This document shows positions 55,798 to 64,000 of a DNA stretch of 64,000 nt, piece after piece; position 1 is the first letter of the stretch; each line of letters starts with the position of its first letter. Position numbers and translations under genes: made by a program. The notes below the pieces were generated by a model. It ran no database searches. It was not told the DNA's origin and saw only the letters and a list, made by a program, of their open reading frames with translations. The stretch lies in NCBI GenBank assembly GCA_035222895.1, contig JAVYIG010000592.1:124001-188000 (forward strand), read 5' to 3'. Origin of the DNA: Strongylocentrotus droebachiensis. Its lineage: Eukaryota > Echinodermata > Echinoidea > Camarodonta > Strongylocentrotidae.

Positions 55798-57594
55798 ATG
55801 GATTTTCCTGACAGGGTCCGACTCATGTACATGTTGGCTATTGCCCAGCGTGAGCGTGATGAGTTGGACCTGGACGTCAATGACCACATTGTCAGGAGAA
55901 ACCAGAGAAGGGCACGGAGAGGCCAACGCAAGAGATGCGCTTGGACGAGGGGGTGGGTGAGGCGTCGCACAGTGGGCCAGGGAGGAACCAAAGTGCGCCA
56001 AATCTAAGTTTGGGCGGACCGAAATAAACACATTTTCGGGGCAATGTTGCAAGGAAAACGGCTCTAACATAATAACGGGCAGAATCGGGCAGCCAAATCT
56101 GGTATCAACTTAAAGCTTAGACATCAGAGAAAATGTTGGTAATAAAGTTTTAGCGAAAATCCCTGGAAATTCAAACATTTCCTCTGGATTTATAAAAATA
56201 AATCCCCAAACATGAGTTTTGGCGCACTTTGGTTCCTCCCTGGCCCACTGTGCGTCGCCGTGAGTTTGGCATTTACGACCAGCTCATGGTTGAATTACGC
56301 AGAGAAGATCCGAAGGCTTTCAAGAACTTTCTGCGGATGCCCCCCGACATGTTCGATGAGATATTTGCCAGGATTGAACATCGTCTGACCAAGCAACACA
56401 CCAGGTACCGGGAACCTCTCGAGCCTGGTCTCAAGTTGGCCGTGACACTTAGACACCTTGCTTCCGGGGCTAAGTACACAGACCTACAGTATAGTTGGTG
56501 GATCCCAAACAACTCCATCTCAATCTTCGTCAAAGAGGTCTGCAAGGCTATTTGCGACGAGTTCATGGATGAGGTCATGAAGCCACCATCAACAGAAGCT
56601 GAATGACAAGCCATTGCAGATGGCTTCTTGACGAGGTGGAACTTCCCCAATTGTCTTGGAGCTCTGGACGGGAAACATGTCGGCGTCAAATGCCCCGCCA
56701 ATTCAGGATCCCTGTATTATAACTACAAGGGATTCTATTCAGTCATATTGATGGCATTGGTCGACTCTGATTACAAATTCATCTGGGCGGATCTTGGTGG
56801 TAAGTACCTTAACGTATATCACAAGTATAACTTTGTACTGCTTTTATAAAATAATATAAATTTCATGTTATTTATTACCCACCTGAGATGATTGATATAT
56901 GATCAGGTAAATAAGAAGTTAATAATCAATTTACATTGCTCATAATTAATTATTATTGTTGCATCATTATGTTTCTAATATTATTCTTTGTTGTTATGTA
57001 TTTTCAGGCAAGGGCGCAGCATCCGATGCTCAAATCTACAACGCATCTGAGCTGAAACAGTGCTTCGAGGATGGCCCGCTGAACATACCGGACCCCACAC
57101 CTGCACTTCCAAATGACACTCAGGATGTCCCTTTCTTCATAGTGGCTGACGACGCCTTCGCCCTGAAGCCCAATCTCATGAAACCTTATGGTGGGCGCGG
57201 CAGAGACAAAGAAGAGAGGATCTTCAATTATAGATTGTCTCGGGCAAGGCGAGTCGTTGAGAACGCGTTTGGCATACTTGCCAACCGTTTTCAGGTGCTC
57301 ATGACAACCATGGGCCACGACCCCGCTACCGTCCGTCTCATCGTAACAACGTGCATGGTCCTGCACAACTTGATGAGGATCCGTTATCCACAAATGCAGA
57401 ACCAACTGGTCAACCGGCATGGTGCCCATGCCAACCCTGCTGGTCAGTGGAGGGCGGCAAGAAACCTTGAGGACACCGTCAGACAGCCTGGTCCCAACAT
57501 CGACAACAGAGAGGGGAAGAAGCAAAGAAACCTCCTTCGGCACTGGTGCAATTCGGAGGCGGGTGAAGTGCCATGGCAGGACAACATGATATGA
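55798..57594 (+). pseudogene. Harbinger DDE transposase, two exons, disabled
   Basis: A nuclease-family transposase that would cut and paste its element. Exon 1 starts at 55798 (MDFPDRVRL), is split by a MITE at 55968-56252, and continues at 56258 with REFGIYDQL and the helix-rich FLRMPPDMFDEI region. It ends at 56799. The intron is 56800-57007 (GTAAGT...TTTTCAG). Exon 2 begins after it and ends at TGA 57592-57594. Catalytic residues visible: Asp in GALDGKHV, Asp in ASDAQIYN after the intron, and Glu in VVENAFGIL. Lesions: the MITE and a TGA at about 56603-56605, where relatives have Trp before QAIADGF. Protein length without these would be about 480 aa, near the family's norm. It is probably inactive, though a recent loss is suggested by the intact catalytic core. 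Confidence 0.88.
55968..56252. mobile_element. Transib-like MITE, 285 bp, inside the Harbinger transposase
   Basis: Inverted ends of about 36 bp starting CACAGTGGGCCAGGGAGG, with exact 5-bp duplications CGTCG at 55963-55967 and 56253-56257. Removing it and one CGTCG restores the transposase frame. A GC-rich 5-bp CGNCG target together with CACAGTG ends is the signature of Transib elements, whose ends resemble the heptamer of V(D)J recombination signals. The interior is AT-rich and non-coding. Another superfamily with 5-bp targets is possible but less likely. Confidence 0.78.
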
Positions 57595-57937
57595 ATACAT
57601 ACAGGAGAGAAACCATACATGTGAAGTAAACTCCATGATTACCTGAGAACTTTCAGGAATACACTGTCATATCATATCATTATTTTATTGTATGTACAAT
57701 AAATTGTTGTCAATATATTGTATGAACTAGAAAATATTGTTTCTGGTTGTTTTTTATAATGAAAGGTTTGGGGGCCTATGACACTACTAATAAACTACTT
57801 TTAATAAATCAATGGTCCGGGATAATAAGTTTACTATGTATCTGTTTGTTTTTATAATCAAAGGTTTGGGGGCCTATGACACTAATTATGATAATAATAA
57901 TAAACTGAAACAGAAGCCAATTTATATAAGATAAAAA

Positions 57938-58039
57938 TCATTTATTTTGACAAAATATAGCATCCGCTGCTTTCCTTCCACGGCGTCTGCCTGACCCCCC
58001 CCCCCCCCCCCCCCTAGGCTTACCCTTGTTGAGTGGCAT
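57938..58039 (-). other. Short minus-strand frame in Harbinger element, possible partner-gene relic
   Basis: The frame starts MPLNKGKPR, contains a poly-Gly stretch from a 20-base homopolymer, then GRRRGRKAADAIF, with an AATAAA overlapping its stop. It lies convergent to the transposase, where a Myb/SANT-like protein gene often sits. It is too short to identify. Confidence 0.25.
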
Positions 58040-58989
58040 AATGCAGTAAATATGTGATCAAAAGATGAGGAGAAGTGTCGTGGAGTTTCCTTGAAGAAAA
58101 ATGGAGAGCGGACTGACCGTTGCCGTTCAAATCGGGGTATTTATGGCAGTCGTGTCATGACGTCAGCAGTCCGGGGACTCGCTCACATGACGCTCCGAGC
58201 GGTGAGGGGACGCTAAGTGACTGGTAGGTGGCTGCTACAAACTCGGTGCACACGTTCGAGACCCGGTATGGGCCCGGTATGGAAACGGCCAAAATTTTCA
58301 ACAAAAGTCAATCTGGGCGGTGAAGACGGTAGAAGCACGTTCAACACCCGGTATGCGCCCGGTGAGAACGGTCAGAAGATGGCAACGAAACGGTGAAAAG
58401 ATTAATTTTATGATTTGTTTTTTGCGGCCGGGGACAAGTTCGCTCAAAACCCAACGTTCTGGACTCTGTTGTTTTTTTAATAGCCCGGCAGGTGGACGGT
58501 AGGCCTACACGGCAGAGTGTGAGAGCTCCATAAAAACAAGCAGTTACCGGGCGGCTGCCGCCCTGTGCCCGGGCGAAATTGGCTAAAAACTCGCCGCCCG
58601 GCCGCGAAATTTTTATTCGTAAACAGGTTTGCAATTTCTCATATTTTCGTTCTTCTAAATGGCTGATATGTCCTACGTCATTATCAGCCTGAAAAGAGGT
58701 CACAAACAATTAGACTTTGATTTTTTATTGCTTTGCCTCACTATTTATAAAGGCAAAAAACGGAATAAACTGTGACTTGAACCCACAACTCTGTGATTGT
58801 ATTACGCTGACCTTATCTGCCTGATTCCTATAACCCTATCACTCACTATAACGGTTACGTCATTGCTAATTACGTAACATATCAGCCAATCAGATGACCG
58901 GAAATATTAGCATTGACAAACCTGTTTGGGAAAAAAAAATAGCAGCCCGGCCACCGAGCAGGCTACTTTTGGGGGTTGTGACCATAGCT

Positions 58990-60695
58990 TAGATATGGTT
59001 CTTTTGGTATGGCAACACAATTGAGATGTTGTATCCAATGACAGGTCTACATATGGTACTGTATAATCGTTTAAGGACGGTTGTATTTCTGGAGTTTACA
59101 ATCCGACGCACGAAGCCACATAACCGTGCACATCGGTAAATCACAGATTGGATATGTTTACTCCAAGAAAGATCACTCGAGAATATTAATCCAAGATGTT
59201 TGTGTGTGATCAAGTTAACGACCCCCAGATTGTACTCTATATCGATTTCTCCTCTAGATCGCGTAATATGCATTACTTTGCATTTAGATGCATTGAGTTC
59301 CATCTTATTGTGTGTACACCATTGAGATATTAGGTTTAAATCATTCTGATGTACTTTGCAATCATTTGGATTCTGAATCGGGCGGTACAGTACTGTATCA
59401 TCTGCATACTGTGGGAGTGAGGAAGATATTATGGTAGGTAGATTAGAAACAAAGAAGTTAAAAAGGGTCGGACCCAACACTGACCCTTGAGGAACTCCAG
59501 AGGTCACACTGGACCATTCAGAAAATATACCCTGAAACAAGACCAGTTGGTTGCGATCTGACAAGAATGATTGAATCCACCCAAGAGCTGTTTTACAAAT
59601 ACCAAATTCATGTAGTTTTCTTACAAGTAGTGCATGGTTTACCTTATCAAAGGCCTTAGCCCAATCCAAGAAACAGTATCGACTCTAGACACTTTCGTGA
59701 TTTCTAAACAATTGGCAAGGTCATTGTACAAAGTTGAGGTCTGAGTAGAACAAGACTGTTTTGCCATAAAACCATGTTGAGATAATGGTATGATACCATA
59801 CATATTAGAATGTTTAAGTAGATGGAAAGCAACAATTCTTTCCAACATTTTGCAAGGCACTGAACATAAAGAAATCGGTCTGTAGTTGGATATAGATTAA
59901 CGATCACCACTTTTCAGTAAAGGCACAACATTCGCCAATTTCCATTCACGGGGTACCGTACCTAAACTTAAAATTAGATTAAACATGCGTGTGAGAATAG
60001 GGGCCAAAGAATTACCTGCTAATTTTTAAAAAACCGGCAAGATGCCATCGGGTTCAGGGGGCTTTGACGCTTTTAGATTATTGATAGCGATTGAGACTTC
60101 CTAAGTTTGTACGCTTATTCGGTTCAGGGGTAACATGCCAGCACTGTGTCTATTACAGGCATCTAATAGATCTTTAGACATTGTATCAATTGTAGATTCT
60201 GAAAAGTTCGAGCAGAAATATTGATCAAACACATTAGCAATATTTCCAGGATCATCATAATGATTGTTATCAAGTTTAAAAATTGAAAGCATTGAAGTTG
60301 CCTTCTTAGCTTTAAAAAACGACCAGAATCGTTTGGGGTTAGAGTTGTTAGAGATACTTGAGATATAATCATCATAGGAAATCCTTTTTTGTTTGTTCAC
60401 AAGAGTACGGATATCTACATATTTATTCTATAGATCTGTATTATCATTTCCAGTCCTTTTCTTTGCAATAGCCTTTTTAAAGGCTCTCTGTTTTTTCTTT
60501 AACAGTTGAATAATATCTTGTGTTATCCAAGGGGAGCGTCGTCGACCTTCGGCTTGTGCGATTGATACAGTATCTTTAATTGCAGCATGTATCAAGATAA
60601 TACAATTCTCCCAGGTTTCATCAACATCAGATTCATCAATGAATAAATCCCACGGTAAACATTCAAGGGTTTTCCGTACATCGTATTGATCAGCT
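58990..60695 (-). pseudogene. Non-LTR retrotransposon A, linker and reverse transcriptase
   Basis: Minus-strand coding remnants in order: a linker region (SPWITQDIIQLLKKK near 60520, DDYISSISNNSNPKRFWSFF near 60370), RT motifs NYRPISL and CKMLERIV (59900-59830), SQHGFMAKQSCSTQ, then AKAFDKVNH, GVPQGSVLGP and the catalytic YADD (59669-58990). Stops near 60430 and 59895 and a frameshift near 59650 show decay. This is a CR1/Jockey-like reverse transcriptase that would copy its own RNA at the target site. The endonuclease domain is absent: homology ends near 60695, at another element's tail. Confidence 0.85.
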
Positions 60696-61256
60696 TTTTG
60701 ATATGGTTTGATTTGATTTGATATGGTTTATTGATTAAAACACATTCAAATAGCAGCCAGAGGCTGAAACAAATTGAATTAACAAAAGATATATATATAT
60801 ACAAAAGCATAACATATACATATAAATGGCAATTCACAATAAATAATCAAGGATATGATCAAAGAAAAGAAGAGAAACAAGAGAAGAGATTGAAACGGAT
60901 GACTAAAGGATAATTGAAGGAGAACGATCGCGTAACAGAAGGCAATAAGACAAATGTAACAAAAGATTAGAAGGACTGGTAAGACAATAACAGAGAGGGG
61001 AGAGAGAGAGAGATAGAGGGCGTAGAAAATGAGAAAGAGAAGCTGGCGAGGAGACTACACAATAAAAGGGACAGATAAAGAGTAGGACGGATGAATAGGA
61101 TGAAATGGAGAACTAGAGAAATAATCGGATAAAGTGTTAATAAACTATAATAAAAATATAATACCGTACAATGTAAATGCAGCATAATTTTTGAGACCAA
61201 CTTAAACCGACTACAAAATGAAACAATGAATCCTAGAGCACAAACCGCAATGTCAT
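60696..61256 (-). mobile_element. 3' end of another non-LTR element, plus AT-rich DNA
   Basis: Minus-strand tail (ATCAA)n at about 60696-60725, preceded on that strand by a TTCAGCCTCTGGCTGC hairpin, as in the 3' end at 61257. The rest is AT-rich with a GA-rich stretch at about 60985-61045. No coding sequence was found. Confidence 0.55.
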
Positions 61257-62007
61257 TGGTATTGATTGATTGATTGAAAAGGTTTTATTGATTGCACTTC
61301 GCAGCCAGATGGCTGAATTATGAACAATTTACATTGGCAATGAATTATAATACATACAAATGTGGTTGACATTGTCACAAAGTATAATATACAGTATATA
61401 ACAAAATTCATAACAAAGTTCATAACTAATATGACTAAGGCAATAACAGGCAAATTAATTCACGTTTAAAATATATTTTGTGAGGTTACACAAGAGTAGG
61501 TCAAAGGATGAGCAAGCAGGCCCTTTGCTCTTCAATACACGCTCTCATTCCTATACACGCTTCTATTCTCACTCCTGTACCTTGGACACTCTCATAAACA
61601 CTCACATTTACACTCTTATACACACTCCCATTCACACTCCCATACACTAGCTAACGGTCTGCTCGCTCATCCTTGGACCTCTCTTGTGTCAAGGAGTGTC
61701 GGGTATTTCAAAAAAATAAACAACAAAACAAGTAAGCTCCTTCCTGACTTTCGTAAATTGGGGACAAATTTAAGCAAATGAATTAAAAACTTGAACACCA
61801 TCTGATCTGAATTGCCATGTCATGATTGTTACAAAACCTTATCACTATTCAATATACATTTTAAAAAGATGTTTATACAAGTAATTATTGAAGCATAGAA
61901 TTTAAAATTTAAAATGCGGAGTGTAAAATGTAAAAATGTGAAAATGTAAAAATGTATGCAGACAATGAGACACCGGACCATTCAACAGGTAGACAATTAA
62001 TATTCAT
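61257..62007 (-). mobile_element. 3' region of non-LTR retrotransposon B
   Basis: The minus-strand 3' end is an (AATC)n tract at 61259-61276, next to a TTCAGCCATCTGGCTGC hairpin, probably the signal recognised by the element's reverse transcriptase. At 61488-61705 an imperfect inverted repeat (ACACAAGAGTAGGTC against GACCTCTCTTGTGT) encloses tandem CACTCTCATTCACA-like repeats. The region is non-coding downstream of the reverse transcriptase. Confidence 0.6.
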
Positions 62008-64000
62008 TCATGCATTCAACAGGTCTATTAGGTATGGAATTGAGCTATTTCTATAGCGGTTCGTTTTACAATGAAATTGACGATACTTGGTCCTTCTTCG
62101 CAGTGGATAATCTACATTATTGTTAATAGGTAACCAATGTTTACAAAGTGGGTTGTTGACAAGAGATGAAGCAAAATTAGTGCATAATTGTTTGCGTCTA
62201 TCTGACAGGGTCTGCAAAGAACACACTTCAAGAGCTTTGTCATAATCAATATATTGATCCCCTAATATGGTCCTACATGCTCTTTTCTGGATTCGTTCCA
62301 AACTTAAGATATGACTTTGGGTGAGGTTTCCGTTAAAAACAGGTACTCCATAATCCAATATTGGGCGAATATATCCCTTGTAAATTGTTACTAGATCACA
62401 GAATGGCAATCTGTATGTTTTGAGAATACGAAGCATGAAAAGTTTTTTATTAGCACGGCATAAAAGGTCTGAGATATGACTGTCCCATTTCAAATCGGAC
62501 TGCACAGTTATTCCTAAAATGTTTGCTTTTTGTACACTGTTTAAGCACTCATCCCCAATAAACAAAGGTCTCTGATCAGCTATATTCTTAGAAAAAGAGA
62601 TAAACATACAATGACATTTCGATGGATTAAGAGTCATGTTATTACGAAGAGACCATTGATAAAAATCAGATAAAGTATTTGGTAATTTAGATGGTTGTGA
62701 TAATGTACGACTTTCAACTAATGTCAGATCGTCTACATACTTGAAGTATGGTACTTCTGAGTTAAAACAAGCATCATTTATCATTATTAGACAGGGTCTG
62801 CAAAGAACACACTTCAAGAGCTTTGTCATAATCAATATATTGATCCCCTAATATGGTCCTACATGCTCTTTTCTGGATTCGTTCCAAACTTAAGATATGA
62901 CTTTGGGTGAGGTTTCCGTTAAAAACAGGTACTCCATAATCCAATATTGGGCGAATATATCCCTTGTAAATTGTTACTAGATCACAGAATGGCAATCTGT
63001 ATGTTTTGAGAATACGAAGCATGAAAAGTTTTTTATTAGCACGGCATAAAAGGTCTGAGATATGACTGTCCCATTTCAAATCGGACTGCACAGTTATTCC
63101 TAAAATTTTTGCTTTTTGTACACTGTTTAAGCACTCATCCCCAATAAACAAAGGTCTCTGATCAGCTATATTCTTAGAAAAAGAGATAAACATACAATGA
63201 CATTTCGATGGATTAAGAGTCGTGTTATTACGAAGAGACCATTGATAAAAATCAGATAAAGTATTTGGTAATTTAGATGGTTGTGATAATGTACGACTTT
63301 CAACTAATGTCAGATCGTCTACATACTTGAAGTATGGTACTTCTGAGTTAAAACAAGCATCATTTATCATTATTAGGAAAATAATTGGTCCTAATTTTTT
63401 ACCCTGTGCTATACCGGCATGAGACGTTGACCAGTCTGAAAAATGACCAAGATATTTCACACGTTGTTGACGGTGTTCAATAAAATCTAAGATCCATGAA
63501 ATAATACAAGGCCGAACATGAAGGTAGATTAACTTATTGGCAAGTATATTATGGTCTATACGATTAAAAGCTTTTAAAAAGTCTGTGAATATAAGTGTAC
63601 ATATGGACCGAGAATTTTCTGCATTTTTATAAATCTGGTGAAGCAAACGAATTAAGTAATGATTAGTTGACAGACCTTGACGGTTTCCGTATTGATTAAT
63701 ATCAATTTGAATTGAAATGTCTTCGAGTAACCATTTACATATATAAGACTCAGCTATTTTCGCAAAATAACTAGTTAGTGCTATAGGTCTTAAATTCTGA
63801 GGTATTACAGGCTTACATTTAGGAATTGGCGTAATCTCACATCGTTTCCACTGATATTAATACCGCTGACAACTGGAAAGAAGTGTTTAAGATATCAGTA
63901 AGAGGTGTACAAAATTCCAGTGCAAACTCTCTAAGAATTCGCACTGGTAAGTCTCCACTTATAACAGACTTTTGTTGGTTTAACGAACTCAATTGTTTAA
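62008..64000 (-). pseudogene. Non-LTR retrotransposon B reverse transcriptase, cut by the window edge
   Basis: Reading leftward from the window end: SGDLPVRILREFALEF, a break near 63850, ITPIPKCKPVIPQNLRPIAL, then CTLIFTDFLKAFNRIDHNIL, GIAQGKKLGPIIF and YVDD, the polymerase catalytic motif. The thumb-like region (ILGITVQSDLKWDSH) and C-terminus (ERIQKRACRTILG) follow. A 586-bp tandem duplication (62204-62789 and 62790-63375) repeats YVDD and the C-terminal region out of frame. Otherwise the frame is long and well preserved, so the element is fairly young. The 5' part lies outside the window. Confidence 0.86.
62204..63375. repeat. 586-bp direct tandem duplication
   Basis: Copies 62204-62789 and 62790-63375 differ at only about two positions (ATGTTTGC/ATTTTTGC and GTCATG/GTCGTG). 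The period is not a multiple of three, so the reverse transcriptase is shifted. It is either a recent tandem duplication or an assembly join of two alleles. Confidence 0.9.

Larger units (their letters stand above)
55036..58530 (+). mobile_element. PIF/Harbinger transposon, 3495 bp
   Basis: Flanked by TAA at 55033-55035 and 58531-58533. Ends AGTGACTCTCACACTCTGCC and TGGAGCTCTCACACTCTGCC (inverted), the same two ends as the 1727-3120 element. It carries a DDE transposase gene at 55798-57594. A TATATATA sequence near 55710 precedes that gene by about 85 bp. Terminal zones consist of degenerate ACCGT and AACGTGTT-type tandem motifs. The Myb/SANT-like partner gene usual in Harbinger elements is not recognisable. 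Only a short minus-strand frame at 57938-58039 remains in the expected place. Confidence 0.9.
54214..58989. mobile_element. Element with AGCTATGGTCACAAC ends, carrying a Harbinger transposon
   Basis: Perfect 15-bp inverted ends AGCTATGGTCACAAC at 54214 and GTTGTGACCATAGCT ending at 58989. It splits the reverse transcriptase of retrotransposon A. The flanks are TAA (54211-54213) and TAG, so a 3-bp TWA target with one change is likely but not certain. Its own sequence is 54214-55035 plus 58531-58989. The left part is made of degenerate repeats of a GCGGTCGC...CGATTTT motif and a long inverted repeat. Its superfamily is unknown; TAA flanks would fit PIF/Harbinger. Confidence 0.7.

Noticed and set aside
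58740..58830. Possible tRNA-derived SINE with a B-box-like GGTTCAAGTC on the minus strand
   Set aside because: The B-box match is fair, but I could not fold a cloverleaf or find a convincing A box. A tRNAscan or SINE search would decide.

Overview
The window looks like nuclear DNA from a marine deuterostome. An echinoderm, probably a sea urchin, is my best guess. The reasons are a dense tandem family of single-exon rhodopsin-class receptors, heavy microsatellite and homopolymer content, and a mix of young DNA transposons (hAT, PIF/Harbinger, Transib-like, TTAA-target and CACTA-like) with CR1/L2-style non-LTR elements. The species assignment is inference. Amphioxus, hemichordate or mollusc cannot be excluded without a search. 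No prokaryotic gene structure, CRISPR array, rRNA or convincing tRNA was seen.

Left and centre (about 1.4-53.3 kb): a head-to-tail array, all on the + strand, of eight loci for one family of seven-transmembrane receptors of about 341-343 aa without introns. Five are open (start codons at 3707, 10615, 22434, 26129, 41903). Three are broken: 29891-35799 (frameshifts plus a 4.9 kb insertion), 38238-39253 (2-bp frameshift) and 46296-51282 (otherwise open, split by a 4.0 kb transposon). A receptor-less unit lies at about 13.5-21 kb and a truncated ninth unit at 51.3-53.3 kb. Without insertions the repeat unit is about 3.6 kb, or about 2.9 kb for units with a short 3' tail. Each unit holds an upstream block with an inverted CCAAT box and a TATA box, about 0.5-0.6 kb of leader, the receptor, a 3' tail (long type with AATAAA) and a conserved spacer. 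Differences between receptors cluster in TM2/first extracellular loop and TM6-ECL3-TM7; TM3-TM4, ICL3 and the C-terminus are nearly constant.

Transposons have entered nearly every spacer. Because paralogous units supply empty sites, many boundaries and target-site duplications can be read to the base: hAT-like at 5982-6428, 18204-20451 and 29945-34812; Harbinger derivative at 1727-3120; GGGAC-ended MITEs at 14369-15133, 23455-23566 and 42924-43035; a TTAA-target MITE at 6623-7153; a long-arm foldback at 36227-36793; and an unclassified 3-bp-target element at 46602-50556 with a three-exon gene remnant.

Right end (53.7-64 kb): mobile DNA only. A minus-strand non-LTR retrotransposon (53738-60695) is split by an element with 15-bp inverted ends (54214-58989). 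That element holds a PIF/Harbinger transposon (55036-58530) with a recognisable two-exon DDE transposase, whose first exon is split by a 285-bp Transib-like MITE (55968-56252) with RSS-heptamer ends. A second minus-strand non-LTR element (61257 to the window end) follows, carrying a 586-bp tandem duplication in its reverse transcriptase.
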